64,000 nucleotides of DNA from Buchnera aphidicola (Chaitophorus viminalis) (GCF_026122795.1 NZ_JAIWQV010000002.1:19452-83451); one strand, 5' to 3'; positions 1 to 10,980 are shown, counted from the first letter of the stretch. Numbers and translations: made by a program. Notes: generated from the letters alone by a model not told the origin.

Positions 1-642
1 AAAAATACAAAATTAATTTATCTTTGTAATCCAAATAATCCTACTGGTACTTTAATTAATCATAAAGATATTATAGAAATTTTAAAATTTACTAAAAATA
101 AATGTTTAGTTGTAATTGATGAAGCTTATATAGAATTTTGTTTTAAAAATACTGTTGTAGATTTAATGTGTAAGTTTGATCATTTAATTATTTTAAGAAC
201 TTTATCTAAAGCTTTTGGATTAGCTAGTATTAGATGTGGATTTATTCTTGCACATATAGAAGTTATTAACATAATAAAAAAAATTATTGCTCCTTATCCT
301 TTGTCAACTCCTACTTTACAAATTGCTAGATTTTTTCTTTCTAAAAATAATCTTATATTATTAAAAAATAATATTTTAGAATTAAAAAAAAACAAAAAAA
401 TTTTAATACAAGAATTAAAAAAATTATTTTATGTTAAGAAAATTTTTTCTAGTTCAACAAATTTTATTTTGGTATTTTTTCATTCTTCTAAACAAGTTTT
501 TAGTCAATTATTAAAATATAAAGTTGTAACTAGAGATCAAAATTTTAAAATTTTATTACAAAATTGTATTAGAATTTCAGTAGGAACATATAAAGAATGT
601 ATAAATTTAATAAATATTTTTAAAATTATTAAAATTAAATAA
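1..642 (+). CDS. hisC: Histidinol-phosphate aminotransferase, 5' end cut off by window
   Basis: This is the C-terminal 213 residues of a PLP-dependent class II aminotransferase; the reading frame is open from base 1, so the start lies upstream of the window. HisC moves an amino group from glutamate to imidazole-acetol phosphate to make histidinol phosphate. Visible motifs are CNPNNPTG near fragment residue 9, the DEAYIEF motif whose Asp (about 40) binds the pyridine nitrogen, and TLSKAFGLA with the Schiff-base Lys at about residue 70, followed by an Arg (about 78) of the phosphate site. hisB starts 27 bases downstream, so this is the usual his operon order. Internal Met codons such as the one at 166 are not the start, because the CNPNNPTG and DEAYIEF motifs lie before it. 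Confidence 0.95.
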   Translation, partial: KNTKLIYLCNPNNPTGTLINHKDIIEILKFTKNKCLVVIDEAYIEFCFKNTVVDLMCKFDHLIILRTLSKAFGLASIRCGFILAHIEVINIIKKIIAPYPLSTPTLQIARFFLSKNNLILLKNNILELKKNKKILIQELKKLFYVKKIFSSSTNFILVFFHSSKQVFSQLLKYKVVTRDQNFKILLQNCIRISVGTYKECINLINIFKIIKIK

Positions 643-669
643 TTATACTTAGTTTATGAGAATATTATA

Positions 670-1737
670 ATGAATAAAAAATTTATATTTCTTGATAGAG
701 ATGGAACTTTAATTAAAGAACCTAAATTCGATTGTCAAATTGATTCTTTAAAAAAATTTCAATTAGAACCTAATGTGATTTCTGTTTTATTAAAATTAAG
801 TAAGTTAAATTATAAATTTATTATGATTACAAATCAAGATGGATTAGGAAAAACTTTCTCTATACATGATTTTTATTTATATCATAATTTAATGCTTTCA
901 ATTTTTTCATCTCAAGGAATTTTTTTTAGTGATGTATTAATATGTCCTCATTTTATTCAAGATAATTGTGTATGTCGTAAACCAAAATTTTCTTTATTAA
1001 GAAATTGGATTATTAATAAAAAAAAAAAATTTATGAGAAAATGTTTTGTAATAGGTGATCGTGAATCTGATATGCAATTAGCTAAAAATATTGGAGCAAT
1101 AGGTTTAAAATATGAAAGAAATAATTTAAATTGGAATGATATTTATAATAAAATTATATATAAAAATAGATTTGCTTATATACATAGAAAAACTCTTGAA
1201 ACTAATGTTTATATTAAAATATTTTTAGATAAAAAGAGAAAAAATTTTATAAATACAGGAATATATTTTTTTAATCATATGTTAGAACAAATTTCTATAC
1301 ATTCAAATATTTCTTTTTATATTGATGCAAAAGGCGATATTGATATTGATGATCATCATATAGTTGAAGATGTTGCTATTACTTTAGGAAAATGTTTATC
1401 TAAATCTTTAAATAAAAAAAAAGGAATTAATAGATATGGATTTACATTACCTATGGATGAAAGTATTTCTTCATGTATTTTAGATATTTCTAATAGACCA
1501 TATTTAAATTTTCAAGCGAAATTTAAATATCAAAAAGTAGGAGATTTAAGTACTGAAATGATCTATCATTTTTTTTATTCTTTAGTATATTCTATGAAAA
1601 TTACTTTACATTTAAAATCTAAAGGTTTTAATGATCATCATTGTGCTGAAAGTTTATTTAAATCTTTTGGAAGAGCATTAGGGCAAGCTATTCAAATAAA
1701 TGGATTTAATATACCTAGTTCTAAAGGTGTTTTATAA
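670..1737 (+). CDS. hisB: Bifunctional histidinol-phosphatase / imidazoleglycerol-phosphate dehydratase
   Basis: The 355-residue protein is the enterobacterial two-domain HisB, almost the same length as in E. coli. The N-terminal HAD phosphatase domain (about 1-165) shows the FLDRDGT motif with the nucleophile Asp9 and Asp11, a Cys-His/Cys-Cys zinc loop (C92, H94, C100, C102) and the acidic motif GDRESD at about 129. The C-terminal dehydratase domain (about 167-355) keeps the metal-binding DDHHIVED and FNDHHCAES motifs. It catalyses the dehydration of IGP and the later dephosphorylation of histidinol phosphate. The stop overlaps the hisH start by one base (TAATG), which suggests translational coupling in the his operon. 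Confidence 0.97.
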   Translation: MNKKFIFLDRDGTLIKEPKFDCQIDSLKKFQLEPNVISVLLKLSKLNYKFIMITNQDGLGKTFSIHDFYLYHNLMLSIFSSQGIFFSDVLICPHFIQDNCVCRKPKFSLLRNWIINKKKKFMRKCFVIGDRESDMQLAKNIGAIGLKYERNNLNWNDIYNKIIYKNRFAYIHRKTLETNVYIKIFLDKKRKNFINTGIYFFNHMLEQISIHSNISFYIDAKGDIDIDDHHIVEDVAITLGKCLSKSLNKKKGINRYGFTLPMDESISSCILDISNRPYLNFQAKFKYQKVGDLSTEMIYHFFYSLVYSMKITLHLKSKGFNDHHCAESLFKSFGRALGQAIQINGFNIPSSKGVL

Positions 1738-2336
1738 TGAATATTGTTATCTTAGATCCTGGATTTTCTAATTTATCTTCTATTTATTGGGCAATAAAAA
1801 GACTAAAATATAATCCTGTGATTAGCGATAATCCTGACATAATTAGAAATTCTGATAAATTAATTTTTCCTGGAATTGGTACTCCACATGCTGTTATGAA
1901 AAATTTATTTAATAAAAAATTAATTAAAGTAATTCAAGAATATAAAAATCCTATTTTAGGTATTTGTTTAGGAATGCAATTATTTTTTCATTATAGTGAA
2001 GAAAGTAAAGATGTATTAATGTTAAATATTTTTAAAAATAAATGTATTTATAAATTTAATAATCAAATAATTTTACCTCATATGGGTTGGAATAAAGTTT
2101 ATTTTAAAAAAAAACATCCATTATTTAAAAATATTTGTAATGGAGAATGGTTTTATTTTATTCATAGTTATATTTCATTAATTAGTTCTATTACTGTTGC
2201 AAAAACTTATTATGGTTCTTTTTTTAGTTCTGCAGTACAACAAGATAATTTTTTTGGAGTACAATTTCATCCAGAAAAATCTGGTTTAAAAGGTATGTAT
2301 TTATTAAAAAATTTTTTAGAGATTAATATTTTATGA
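1737..2336 (+). CDS. hisH: Imidazole glycerol phosphate synthase, glutaminase subunit
   Basis: HisH is a class I glutamine amidotransferase (199 residues, family-typical size) that makes ammonia from glutamine and passes it to HisF. The nucleophile Cys77 lies in GICLGM, and the His/Glu of the triad are in QFHPEKSG near residue 178. The PGIGT oxyanion region is present near residue 45. It overlaps hisB by one base and hisA by four (ATGA), so the his genes are tightly coupled. Nothing suggests decay. Confidence 0.97.
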   Translation: MNIVILDPGFSNLSSIYWAIKRLKYNPVISDNPDIIRNSDKLIFPGIGTPHAVMKNLFNKKLIKVIQEYKNPILGICLGMQLFFHYSEESKDVLMLNIFKNKCIYKFNNQIILPHMGWNKVYFKKKHPLFKNICNGEWFYFIHSYISLISSITVAKTYYGSFFSSAVQQDNFFGVQFHPEKSGLKGMYLLKNFLEINIL

Positions 2337-3079
2337 TTATTCCATCTTTAGATTTTTATCAAGGTAAAATAGTACGTTTATATCAAGGAAACTATGATTT
2401 AAAAAAAATGTATATACAAGATTATTATACATATATACAAGATTGTATACAAAATAAAATAAAGAATATACATATAGTAGATTTAGATGGAGCAAAAAAT
2501 TTTCATAATAAACAAAGTTTTTTATTAAAAGAAATACTTCAAATAAAAAATATTAATTTTCAAGTAGGTGGAGGTATTAGAAATAAACAAGATATTGAAA
2601 AATTATTTTCTTTAGGTGCAAAAAAAGTAGTAATTGGATCTGCTATTTTTGAAAAAAAAAATGAAGTAAAGCAATGGATTCAAGAGTATGGAAAAAATTC
2701 TATTGTTTTAGCTTTAGATGTTATAGTTCAAAATAATTTTACTGAAGTTATAATTTCAGGATGGAAGAAAAATACTGGAAAAGATATTAATGATATTTTA
2801 AGTGATTTTTATTTCACTGGTGTAAAAAATATATTATGTACAGATATTACGCAAGATGGTACTTTAAATGGTCCTAATATATCTTTATATGAAAGTTTGG
2901 TAAAAAAATATCCTCGTATGAATTTTCAATCATCTGGAGGGATTGGAAGGTTAAAAGATATAATAAATCTTAAAAAAATTGGAATTAAAGATATAATTAT
3001 TGGAAAAGCTTTTTTAGAAAATAAATTTACTATGACTGAGGCTGTACAATGTTGGCAAAAAGAATTATTCCATGTTTAG
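2333..3079 (+). CDS. hisA: ProFAR isomerase
   Basis: HisA (248 residues) isomerises the aminoaldose ProFAR to the aminoketose PRFAR in histidine synthesis. It is a (beta/alpha)8 barrel; the catalytic Asp7 is in [12 protein letters not shown] and the second catalytic Asp is in the LALDV strand near residue 129. Phosphate-binding glycines appear in QVGGGIR (about residue 77) and SSGGIG (about 203). The gene starts inside the hisH stop (ATGA). Its 3' end overlaps hisF by 31 bases in another frame. Confidence 0.97.
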   Translation: MIIPSLDFYQGKIVRLYQGNYDLKKMYIQDYYTYIQDCIQNKIKNIHIVDLDGAKNFHNKQSFLLKEILQIKNINFQVGGGIRNKQDIEKLFSLGAKKVVIGSAIFEKKNEVKQWIQEYGKNSIVLALDVIVQNNFTEVIISGWKKNTGKDINDILSDFYFTGVKNILCTDITQDGTLNGPNISLYESLVKKYPRMNFQSSGGIGRLKDIINLKKIGIKDIIIGKAFLENKFTMTEAVQCWQKELFHV

Positions 3080-3825
3080 ATGTAAAAAATGGATTAGTAG
3101 TTAAAGGTGTTCAATTTAAAAATCATAGAATTATAGGAAATATATTATCTTTGGTAAAAAGATATATTCAAGAAGGAGCAGATGAATTAGTATTTTATGA
3201 TATTTCTGCATCTGTTAAAAAAAAATTAGTAAATAAAAATTGGATTTCTATGATTGCTGAAGTAATTAATATTCCATTTTGCGTAGCTGGTGGAATTAAA
3301 ACTCTTAAAGATGCAAAAGAGATTTTTAACTATGGTGCAGATAAAATTTCTATAAATTCTCATGCTATTAATAATCCTTCTTTAATAACTGAGATTGCAA
3401 ATAATTTTGGAGTTCAAGCAGTTGTAGTTGGAATTGATTCTTATTTTCATAAAATTGAAAAAAAATATTTTGTTCACCAATACACTGGAGATTCTAAATA
3501 TGAAAAAAAAACAGTTTTAGAAACTTCTAAATGGGTTAAAATTGTACAGAAATATGGCGCAGGTGAAATTGTTTTAAATTGTATGAATCAAGATGGAGTT
3601 AAAAATGGATATGATATTAAACAATTAAGAACAATAAGAAAAGTATGCAAAGTACCTTTAATTGCTTCTGGCGGAGCTGGACATATAAATCATTTTTATG
3701 ATGTATTTAAATTTTCAGACGTAGATGGCGCTTTAGCAGCATCTATTTTTCATGATAATATCATTAATATTAATAAATTAAAAAAATTTTTATCTAGAAA
3801 AAACATTGAGATTAGAACATGTTAA
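3049..3825 (+). CDS. hisF: Imidazole glycerol phosphate synthase, cyclase subunit
   Basis: HisF (258 residues) uses ammonia from HisH to convert PRFAR to IGP and AICAR. The first catalytic Asp11 lies in [11 protein letters not shown] and the second near residue 130 in VVGIDSY. The phosphate-binding motifs CVAGGIK and ASGGAG are intact. The start is fixed by the family N-terminus [11 protein letters not shown], which begins within hisA, so the two genes overlap by 31 bases. The end overlaps hisI by 7 bases. Confidence 0.97.
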   Translation: MLAKRIIPCLDVKNGLVVKGVQFKNHRIIGNILSLVKRYIQEGADELVFYDISASVKKKLVNKNWISMIAEVINIPFCVAGGIKTLKDAKEIFNYGADKISINSHAINNPSLITEIANNFGVQAVVVGIDSYFHKIEKKYFVHQYTGDSKYEKKTVLETSKWVKIVQKYGAGEIVLNCMNQDGVKNGYDIKQLRTIRKVCKVPLIASGGAGHINHFYDVFKFSDVDGALAASIFHDNIININKLKKFLSRKNIEIRTC

Positions 3826-4433
3826 CTATTAATCAAATTTCCGAATTAAACTGGAAAAAAGTAAATCAATTAATTCCAATTATTGTACAAGATATATCTT
3901 CTAATGAAATTTTAATGCATGGATATGTAAATCAAGAATCACTATTAATTACATTAAAAAAAAAAAAAATAACTTTTTTTTCTAGAACTAAAAATCGTTT
4001 ATGGACTAAAGGTGAAACTTCTAAAAATTATTTAAAAGTCATTAATATTATTCCTGATTGTGATAAAGATAGTTTATTAGCTTTGGTTCAACCTATAGGT
4101 AATACATGTCATTTAAATAACAAAAGTTGTTTCCAAAATAAAAAAAATATAAACATTTCTTTTATTTTAGAATTAGAACGTATTTTAAAAAATTATAAAA
4201 ATAACAATAATAATACTTCATATACAAGTAATTTATATAAAAAAGGAATTAATAAAATTTCTCAAAAAATTGGAGAAGAAGCAGTAGAATTAGTAATTGC
4301 TGCAGTAAATCAAGATAAAAAAAATGTTTTCGAAGAATGTGCAGATTTAATGTATCATATATTAGTTTTATTTAGTTATATTGATATAAAATTTATTGAT
4401 TTAATTAAAGTTTTAAAAAAAAGAAATACTTAA
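3819..4433 (+). CDS. hisI: Bifunctional phosphoribosyl-AMP cyclohydrolase / phosphoribosyl-ATP pyrophosphatase
   Basis: HisI (HisIE, 204 residues) performs steps two and three of histidine synthesis. The N-terminal cyclohydrolase domain shows [14 protein letters not shown] (about 61-74) and the zinc-binding Asp/Cys region PDCDKDS. The C-terminal pyrophosphatase domain shows [13 protein letters not shown] (about 146) and ECADLMYH, the acidic metal site. A run of 14 A at 3956-3969 encodes a Lys stretch with the frame intact. This is the last his gene; a 121-base spacer separates it from gnd. Confidence 0.96.
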   Translation: MLTINQISELNWKKVNQLIPIIVQDISSNEILMHGYVNQESLLITLKKKKITFFSRTKNRLWTKGETSKNYLKVINIIPDCDKDSLLALVQPIGNTCHLNNKSCFQNKKNINISFILELERILKNYKNNNNNTSYTSNLYKKGINKISQKIGEEAVELVIAAVNQDKKNVFEECADLMYHILVLFSYIDIKFIDLIKVLKKRNT

Positions 4434-4554
4434 AAATTTTTAAATAAAATATTTATAAGTTTTTTAATTGTGTTTAATGTTATTTATATAACAATTCTAT
4501 ATAATTTTTTTTTCAAAAATAGTATATGTTTAAATTATATTTAGGAGAATTTGT

Positions 4555-5970
4555 ATGTCTTTACAAAAAATTGGTGTAATAGGAATGGCAGTTATGGGAA
4601 AAAATTTAGCTTTAAATATAGAAAGTAAAGGATATACTGTTTCTATTTTTAATAGATCCAAAATAAAAACTAAAGAAGTAATATTAAATAATAAAAATAA
4701 AAATCTGATACCATTTTTTACAATTAAAGATTTTGTATTATCTTTAAATAGACCGAGAATAATTTTATTAATGGTACAGTCTGGAATAGCAACAGATTCC
4801 ACTATTGAATCTATTATTCCTTATTTAGATTCAGAAGATATTTTAATTGATGGTGGTAATAGTTTTTATCAAGATACTATAAAACGTCATTCTTTATTAC
4901 TTAAGAAGAAAATACATTTTTTTGGAGTAGGAATTTCTGGTGGTGAAGAAGGTGCATTGAAAGGTCCAGCAATTATGCCAGGTGGAAATAAAGTAGTTTA
5001 TAAAAAAATATCTTCTTTATTTAAAAAAATTTCTGCAAAAACAAAAAATAATGAACCATGTGTTAGTTATATTGGAGTAGATGGTTCTGGTCATTATGTT
5101 AAAATGGTGCATAATGGAATTGAATATGGAGATATGCAATTAATTTCTGAATCTTATTTGATTTTAAAAAGATCTTTAAATTTAAATAACAAACAAATTT
5201 CTAAAATTTTTTCTAATTGGAATAAAGGTGAATTAAAAAGTTATTTAATTGAAATTACTAGAGATATTTTTTTAAAAAAAAATTCTTCTGGAAAATATTT
5301 AATAGATTTAATATTAGATAAAGCTAATAATAAAGGTACAGGAAAATGGACAAGTCAAAGTGCATTAAATTTAGGAGAACCTTTATCTTTAATCACACAA
5401 TCTGTATTTTTTAGATATTTATCTTCTTTAAAAAATCAAAGATTAAAAGCTTCTAAAATTCTTTATGGCCCTAATTTTTGTGAAGATATTTATAACAAAG
5501 AAGACTTTATTGAAAATGTTAGACGTTCTTTATATTTTGGAAAAATTATTTCTTATGCTCAAGGATTTTCTCAGTTAAAAAAAGCTTCAAAAGTGTATAA
5601 TTGGAATTTAAATTATTCTAAAATTGCAAAAATTTTTCGTGCAGGATGTATTATTAGAGCTGATTTTTTAAAAGAAATTATTTATGCGTATCAAAAAAAT
5701 AATAATTTAGAAAATTTATTATTATCTTCATATTTTACAAAAATTTCTAATGAATATCAAAGATCTTTAAGACATATTGTATCTTATTCTGTAATGAATG
5801 GTATACCAATTCCAGCATTTTCTTCTGCAATTTCTTATTATGATTCTTATAGATCACCTATATTGCCAGCAAATTTATTACAAGCTCAAAGAGATTATTT
5901 TGGAGCTCATACTTATTCTAGAATTGATAAAAAAGGTATTTTTCATACAAATTGGACAAATAAAAAATAA
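4555..5970 (+). CDS. gnd: 6-phosphogluconate dehydrogenase, decarboxylating
   Basis: Gnd (471 residues, E. coli 468) oxidises and decarboxylates 6-phosphogluconate to ribulose 5-phosphate and yields NADPH. The Rossmann motif is [15 protein letters not shown] near the N-terminus; the substrate site is [11 protein letters not shown] (about 122) and the catalytic Lys/Asn are in [17 protein letters not shown] (about 180). A clear ribosome site, TAGGAG, lies 7 bases before ATG. In E. coli and Buchnera gnd also sits beside the his operon. A terminator hairpin follows at 6101-6144. Confidence 0.97.
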   Translation: MSLQKIGVIGMAVMGKNLALNIESKGYTVSIFNRSKIKTKEVILNNKNKNLIPFFTIKDFVLSLNRPRIILLMVQSGIATDSTIESIIPYLDSEDILIDGGNSFYQDTIKRHSLLLKKKIHFFGVGISGGEEGALKGPAIMPGGNKVVYKKISSLFKKISAKTKNNEPCVSYIGVDGSGHYVKMVHNGIEYGDMQLISESYLILKRSLNLNNKQISKIFSNWNKGELKSYLIEITRDIFLKKNSSGKYLIDLILDKANNKGTGKWTSQSALNLGEPLSLITQSVFFRYLSSLKNQRLKASKILYGPNFCEDIYNKEDFIENVRRSLYFGKIISYAQGFSQLKKASKVYNWNLNYSKIAKIFRAGCIIRADFLKEIIYAYQKNNNLENLLLSSYFTKISNEYQRSLRHIVSYSVMNGIPIPAFSSAISYYDSYRSPILPANLLQAQRDYFGAHTYSRIDKKGIFHTNWTNKK

Positions 5971-6100
5971 TTTTATATAAAAATTTAGATTATAATTTAA
6001 GATAAATTATTTTTCAAATAAAGATTAATTTAATAGTAATTTTTATATTTTTAAAATATTTTTAAAAATTTTTAATTATATTATGTTACTTATTCAGTAA

Positions 6101-6144
6101 CCTTCTTAGAAAAATTTTATTATAATTCATCTAAGAAGGTTTTT
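6101..6144 (+). terminator. Rho-independent terminator after gnd
   Basis: A perfect 10 bp stem (CCTTCTTAGA at 6101-6110, TCTAAGAAGG at 6130-6139) with a 19-base loop is followed by five T on the + strand. It lies between the convergent gnd and leuA genes. On the - strand the same stem has no T tract, so it may stop leuA transcripts less well. A small 6 bp hairpin (6085-6101) sits next to it. Confidence 0.8.
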
Positions 6145-6155
6145 AATTGAAAAGA

Positions 6156-7688
6156 TTATATTTTTTTTTTGATTTGTTTAAATTTTAAAATGTTATTTAA
6201 AATATTAATTATACTTTCAACAGAAGCTTGTATAATGTCTTGTGATGTATAATTTCCATAAAATATTTCATTTTTATATTTAGCTATTATATTTACTTTT
6301 CCTAAAATTTTTTTATTTTTTTTTATAGATTTAATTTTAAATTTTTTAAGTAAAAATTTTATTTTAGTAATTTTTTTTAATGCTTTATATATTCCATAAA
6401 TTATTCCATTTTTTGTATAAATTTTACTTTTATGCGTGATTGCATTATACAAAACTTGAATATAAATATTTGTTTTATTAACAGATTTTGAAGAAAAAGA
6501 GATATTTTTTAAAACAAGAGTATTTTTTTTTATAGAATATTTTTTTATAAAAGCTAGTTTTTGTAAATCATAATCAAAAATTTGACCTTTTTTATCAGCT
6601 AATATTAAAAATTTTTTATATAATTTTTTTAAGTTATAATCTTTTTCAGTATATCCCATTTCTTGCATTCTATTTTTAACTGCAGCTCTACCAGAACGAG
6701 ATGTTAAATTAAATTTAATTTTTTTTAATCCAATATCTTTTGGAGACATGATTTCATAATTTTTTCTATTTTTTATAACTCCATCTTGATGAATACCAGA
6801 AGAATGAGCAAATGCATTTGAACCAATTATAGCTTTATTAATAGGAATAGAAATATTACATATTTTGCTAATAATTTTACTTGTTTGATAAATTTCTTTA
6901 TGTTTTATTTCAGTAAAAAAATTTAACATTTTTTGTCTTGTTTTGATAGTCATTATTACTTCTTCTAATGCTGCATTTCCTGCTCTTTCACCAATTCCAG
7001 TTATTGTACCTTCAATTTGACGAGCTCCAGCTTGAATAGCAGAAATAGAATTACCTACAGCCATTCCCAAATCATTATGACAATGTACTGATATTATTGC
7101 TTGATCAATATTAGGAACACGTTTAAATAATTCTGAAATGATTTTACTGAATTCATTTGGAATAGTATATCCTACGGTATCTGGAATATTGATTGTTTTT
7201 ACACCGTTTTTTATTAATGATTCTACAATTAAACATAAATTATCTATAGATGTTCTTCCAGCATCTTCACATGAAAATTCTATATCGTCAGTATATTTTT
7301 TAGCTAATTGAATAGATTTTATAGCCATATCTTGAATTTCTTGAAAATTTTTTTTTAATTTAGATTCTATATGTAATTTAGATGTTCCTAAAAATAAATG
7401 AATTCTAAAATGATTTAATTTAGACATTGCTTGTGCAGCAATTTTTATATCTTTTTCTATACATCTAGCTAAACTACATACAGTACTGTTTTTTATTTTT
7501 TTACAGATTTCTTGTACAGATTTAAAATCTCCTGGAGAAGATATGGGAAATCCAGCTTCTATAATATCAACATTCATTTTTTCTAAAGCTAAAGCAATTT
7601 CAATTTTTTCTTGAGTATTTAAACTAGATTGAAGAGATTGTTCTCCATCACGTAGAGTGGTATCAAAAATAATAATTTTGTCTTTCAT
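6156..7688 (-). CDS. leuA: 2-isopropylmalate synthase
   Basis: LeuA (510 residues, E. coli 523) condenses acetyl-CoA with 2-oxoisovalerate, the committed step of leucine synthesis. The catalytic TIM barrel begins with [11 protein letters not shown] (metal-binding Asp near residue 9), and the metal-binding [12 protein letters not shown] is near residue 200. [11 protein letters not shown] and the hinge (HSSGIHQDG) follow. The C-terminal regulatory domain (about 390-505), where leucine binds for feedback, is present but Lys/Ile-rich. The gene is last on the - strand after leuB, leuC and leuD, 115 bases beyond leuD, which is a rotation of the normal leuABCD order. A 16 bp palindrome lies just upstream of its start. 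Confidence 0.96.
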   Translation of the reverse strand: MKDKIIIFDTTLRDGEQSLQSSLNTQEKIEIALALEKMNVDIIEAGFPISSPGDFKSVQEICKKIKNSTVCSLARCIEKDIKIAAQAMSKLNHFRIHLFLGTSKLHIESKLKKNFQEIQDMAIKSIQLAKKYTDDIEFSCEDAGRTSIDNLCLIVESLIKNGVKTINIPDTVGYTIPNEFSKIISELFKRVPNIDQAIISVHCHNDLGMAVGNSISAIQAGARQIEGTITGIGERAGNAALEEVIMTIKTRQKMLNFFTEIKHKEIYQTSKIISKICNISIPINKAIIGSNAFAHSSGIHQDGVIKNRKNYEIMSPKDIGLKKIKFNLTSRSGRAAVKNRMQEMGYTEKDYNLKKLYKKFLILADKKGQIFDYDLQKLAFIKKYSIKKNTLVLKNISFSSKSVNKTNIYIQVLYNAITHKSKIYTKNGIIYGIYKALKKITKIKFLLKKFKIKSIKKNKKILGKVNIIAKYKNEIFYGNYTSQDIIQASVESIINILNNILKFKQIKKKI

Positions 7689-7698
7689 TTTTTTTCTT

Positions 7699-7714
7699 AT
7701 ATAACATGTTATAT
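7699..7714 (-). promoter_or_regulatory. 16 bp perfect palindrome in the leuA leader
   Basis: ATATAACATGTTATAT is a perfect 16 bp inverted repeat ending 10 bases upstream of the leuA ATG, within the 115-base leuD-leuA spacer. It could be an operator, or a small mRNA hairpin close to the ribosome site. In AT-rich DNA chance palindromes occur, but the central ACATGT and the position make it notable. No regulator can be named. Confidence 0.3.
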
Positions 7715-7803
7715 TTATTAAATATGCAAATTCTTAAAGTATATAAAAAAGTAATTTTTTTAATTTAATTTTATATTTTAGAATTTTTTATTTTATATTT
7801 AAA

Positions 7804-8427
7804 TTAAGAGTATAATTTTCTATTTTTTAAATATTTAGGTTGATTATTTTTTTCATAATTTATAATATTTTTAATATATTTAAGTGTTAAATCAATATTA
7901 TCTAATCCATATAATAATTTTAGACGATATTTTTGATCAATTTTAAATATGTATTCTATATCTTGTATAATTATTTTATTTTTTATAAGATTAACTGTAC
8001 ATTTGTTGGTTTTTTCTTTTTCAATTAATAATATTATTTTTTGAATTTTTTTTTCAGGTAATTTAATTAATAATAAATTATTATTAATTGAATTATTATA
8101 AAAAATATCTGAAAATTTAGATGCAATAATTACTTTAAAACCATAATCTATTAAAGCCCATACTGCATGTTCTCTAGATGATCCACATCCAAAGTTTTTT
8201 CCTGTAATTAATATGCTTGAATTTTGATATATTTTTTTATTTAATATAAATTTTTTATTGGTTTTGTGTTTTTTATTATTTAAAAATCTCCAATTATAAA
8301 AAAGATTTTTTCCAAATCCAATTTTTGTAGTTTTTTTTAAAAATTGTTTGGGTATGATAATATCTGTGTCAATATTAATAATATTTATAGGAACAATAAT
8401 TCCAGTATGTATAGTAAATTTTTTCAT
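7804..8427 (-). CDS. leuD: 3-isopropylmalate dehydratase, small subunit
   Basis: LeuD (207 residues, E. coli 201) is the swivel-domain subunit of isopropylmalate isomerase. It keeps [14 protein letters not shown] near the N-terminus and [17 protein letters not shown] (about 77-93), the typical substrate-loop signature. It overlaps the leuC stop by four bases (ATGA) and so is coupled to its partner subunit. With LeuC it converts 2- to 3-isopropylmalate. Confidence 0.96.
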   Translation of the reverse strand: MKKFTIHTGIIVPINIINIDTDIIIPKQFLKKTTKIGFGKNLFYNWRFLNNKKHKTNKKFILNKKIYQNSSILITGKNFGCGSSREHAVWALIDYGFKVIIASKFSDIFYNNSINNNLLLIKLPEKKIQKIILLIEKEKTNKCTVNLIKNKIIIQDIEYIFKIDQKYRLKLLYGLDNIDLTLKYIKNIINYEKNNQPKYLKNRKLYS

Positions 8428-9839
8428 AAAATATTATTCTCACGATAAATTTTTCTAACATCTATAAAAAAACCAAATATTGCAGCTGCTGCAGCCATAG
8501 AAGGACTCATTAAATGTGTTCTTCCTCCTCTTCCTTGTCTACCTTCAAAGTTTCTATTACTAGTAGATGCACATCTTTCTTTATAATTTAATCGATCTTT
8601 ATTCATTCCTAAACACATTGAACATCCTGGATTTCTCCATTCAAAACCAGATTTAATAAAGATTTTACTTAATCCCTCTTTTTCTGCTTGTATTTTTACT
8701 GAATTAGATCCTGGTACAATAATAGCTTTTACATTTGAATGTACTTTTTTATTTTTAACAATTTTAGCTACTTCTCTTAAATCTTCAATTCTAGAATTGG
8801 TACATGATCCTATAAAGACTTTATCAACAGTTATTTTTTTTAAATAAGAATTTTCTTTAATTCCCATATATTTAAAAGATTTTTTAGCTGTTTTTTGACT
8901 ACTTTTATCTAAAAAATTTTTTATTTTCGGTGTTTTTTTATCAATAGAAATTATTTGATCTAAATTAGTTCCCCATGTAATTTGAGGTGCTAAAAAAGAG
9001 ATATCTATATAAAAATTTTTATCAAAATAAGCATCTTTATCAGATTTTAATGTATTCCAATGTTTTATAGATTTTTCCCAATCTTTTCCTTTAGGTGAAA
9101 ATTTTGTATTTTTTAAATAATTAAAAGTAGTTTGATCAGGTTGTATTAAACCAGATTTAGCACCCATTTCAATAGCCATATTACAAATTGTCATTCTTTC
9201 TTCCATAGTAAAATTTTTAATAATTTTACCACAAAATTCAATTACGTAACCTGAACCTCCTGATGATCCAATTTTTTTAATAATATATAAAATGATATCT
9301 TTGGCCATAATTCCTGGTTTTCGAATACCATTTATTTCAATTTTCATATTTTTAAATTTATTTTGTTGTATTGTTTGTGTAGCTAAAACATGTTCTACTT
9401 CTGATGTTCCTATTCCAAAAGATAAAGCTCCAAATGCTCCATTAGTAGATGTATGTGAATCTCCACAAACTACTGTCATTCCAGGTAATATCATACCTTG
9501 TTCAGGAGCAATCACATGAACAATTCCTTGTTTTTTATGTAATATATCATATAATGGTATATTTGAATTTTTACAATTTTTAATTAATTGTTTCATTTGT
9601 ATTTCTGCTGTTTTTCCAGAATCAGAAATATCTTTTTTTAGAGTAGAAACATTATGATCCATTGTAGCAAAAGTTTTATCAGGTCTACGTACTTTTCTAT
9701 TTTTTATTTTTAATTCATAAAATGCTTGTGGAGATGTTACCTCATGAATTAAATGTAAATCGATATATATAATAGATTCTTTATTTTTTGTTGGAATCAA
9801 ATGAGAATCATATATTTTTTGATAAAGAGTTTTTTTCAT
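8424..9839 (-). CDS. leuC: 3-isopropylmalate dehydratase, large subunit
   Basis: LeuC (471 residues, E. coli 466) carries the [4Fe-4S] cluster of isopropylmalate isomerase, an aconitase-family enzyme. The three cluster cysteines are visible: one in [14 protein letters not shown] (about 347) and two in [12 protein letters not shown] (about 407 and 410). HEVTSPQAF near the N-terminus and [19 protein letters not shown] (about 132) are the other family signatures. It starts two bases after the leuB stop and overlaps leuD by four. Confidence 0.97.
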   Translation of the reverse strand: MKKTLYQKIYDSHLIPTKNKESIIYIDLHLIHEVTSPQAFYELKIKNRKVRRPDKTFATMDHNVSTLKKDISDSGKTAEIQMKQLIKNCKNSNIPLYDILHKKQGIVHVIAPEQGMILPGMTVVCGDSHTSTNGAFGALSFGIGTSEVEHVLATQTIQQNKFKNMKIEINGIRKPGIMAKDIILYIIKKIGSSGGSGYVIEFCGKIIKNFTMEERMTICNMAIEMGAKSGLIQPDQTTFNYLKNTKFSPKGKDWEKSIKHWNTLKSDKDAYFDKNFYIDISFLAPQITWGTNLDQIISIDKKTPKIKNFLDKSSQKTAKKSFKYMGIKENSYLKKITVDKVFIGSCTNSRIEDLREVAKIVKNKKVHSNVKAIIVPGSNSVKIQAEKEGLSKIFIKSGFEWRNPGCSMCLGMNKDRLNYKERCASTSNRNFEGRQGRGGRTHLMSPSMAAAAAIFGFFIDVRKIYRENNIL

Positions 9840-9841
9840 AT

Positions 9842-10933
9842 TTATAATTCCTCAAGAAATGATTTTACAATTTCATTACCCATTTTTTCAGTTGTTACAA
9901 AGTTTTTATCATTAGAAATATCATATGTTCTAAATCCTTTTAATAAAGTTTTATGTATTGCAAGATTAATTAAATTTGAAATAGAATTCATTTTAAAACT
10001 ATGTTTAATTAACATAGATAAAGATAAAATTTGAGCAATAGGATTAGCAAGATTTTTTCCTTGAATATCAGGAGCAGTCCCTCCTGCTGGTTCATATAAT
10101 CCAAAATTTTTTATGTTAAAACTTGCAGAAGGAAGCATTCCTATGGAACCAGTTAAAATTCCGCATTCATCTGAAATAACATCTCCAATTAAATTTGGAC
10201 ATAAAATAACATCAAATTGATATGGATTTTTAATTATTTGCATAACAGCGTTATCAAAATATAAATGAGATAAATGTACTTTAGGATATTTTTTAGAAAT
10301 TTCGTTAATAGTTTTTCTCCATAGTTTAGACGTATATAAAACGTTTGCTTTATCTATTGAAGTGACTTTACATTTTCTTTTTAACGCTTCTTTAAAAGCT
10401 ATTTTTGCAATTCTTTTAATTTCATATTTATGATAAATAGCAGTATCTATAGCGTAATGCATATTTTCTTTATGAATTTCTTGAGAAGGTTTTCCAAAAT
10501 AAATACCTCCAGTAAGTTCTCGAATACATAAAATATCAAATCCATTTTTTATATTATTTGTTTTTAATGGAGATAAATAATTTAATTTTTTATATAAAAT
10601 TGCAGGTCTTAAATTTACAAACAAATTAAAATATTTTCTAAGAGGTAATAAAGATGCAATCTCTGGTCTTTCTTTTGAAGGTAGTGTATCCCATTTTGGT
10701 CCTCCTACAGATCCTAATAATATAGCATCAGATTTTTTACATCCTAATAAAGTTTTTTTAGGTAATGCAGTACCATGTTTTTCAATAGCAATTCCTCCTA
10801 TGTCATATTCTGAAGTTATGATGTTAATACAAAGTTTTGTTTGAAGTATTTTAATAATTTTATAAGTTTCTTGCATAACTTCTGGTCCAATTCCATCTCC
10901 TGGTAATATTGCTATTTTATATTTTTTATGCAT
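9842..10933 (-). CDS. leuB: 3-isopropylmalate dehydrogenase
   Basis: LeuB (363 residues, as in E. coli) oxidises and decarboxylates 3-isopropylmalate with NAD+ to give 2-oxoisocaproate. It shows [11 protein letters not shown] at the N-terminus, [11 protein letters not shown] (about 73), the substrate loop [10 protein letters not shown] (about 137), the metal-binding Asp residues in [12 protein letters not shown], and the NAD-site [13 protein letters not shown]. It is the first gene of the - strand leuB-leuC-leuD block. A GGA-type ribosome site precedes ATG. Its promoter must lie in the 272-base spacer shared with the divergent dcd. Confidence 0.97.
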   Translation of the reverse strand: MHKKYKIAILPGDGIGPEVMQETYKIIKILQTKLCINIITSEYDIGGIAIEKHGTALPKKTLLGCKKSDAILLGSVGGPKWDTLPSKERPEIASLLPLRKYFNLFVNLRPAILYKKLNYLSPLKTNNIKNGFDILCIRELTGGIYFGKPSQEIHKENMHYAIDTAIYHKYEIKRIAKIAFKEALKRKCKVTSIDKANVLYTSKLWRKTINEISKKYPKVHLSHLYFDNAVMQIIKNPYQFDVILCPNLIGDVISDECGILTGSIGMLPSASFNIKNFGLYEPAGGTAPDIQGKNLANPIAQILSLSMLIKHSFKMNSISNLINLAIHKTLLKGFRTYDISNDKNFVTTEKMGNEIVKSFLEEL

Positions 10934-10980
10934 ATTTTTTTCCGTATAATATAATTTATAATCTTAATATTATTATTTAA

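Noticed and set aside
4478..4493. Small hairpin TGTTAT/ATAACA between hisI and gnd
   Set aside because: Six weak pairs in AT-rich DNA and no T tract directly after it; too weak to call a terminator.
4530..4802. Open frame of 90 codons on the - strand over the start of gnd
   Set aside because: It lies wholly within gnd and its leader on the opposite strand and has no recognisable family; it is a shadow of gnd.
9292..9519. Open frame on the + strand opposite leuC
   Set aside because: It mirrors the conserved aconitase-type coding sequence of leuC and has no ribosome site or homology.
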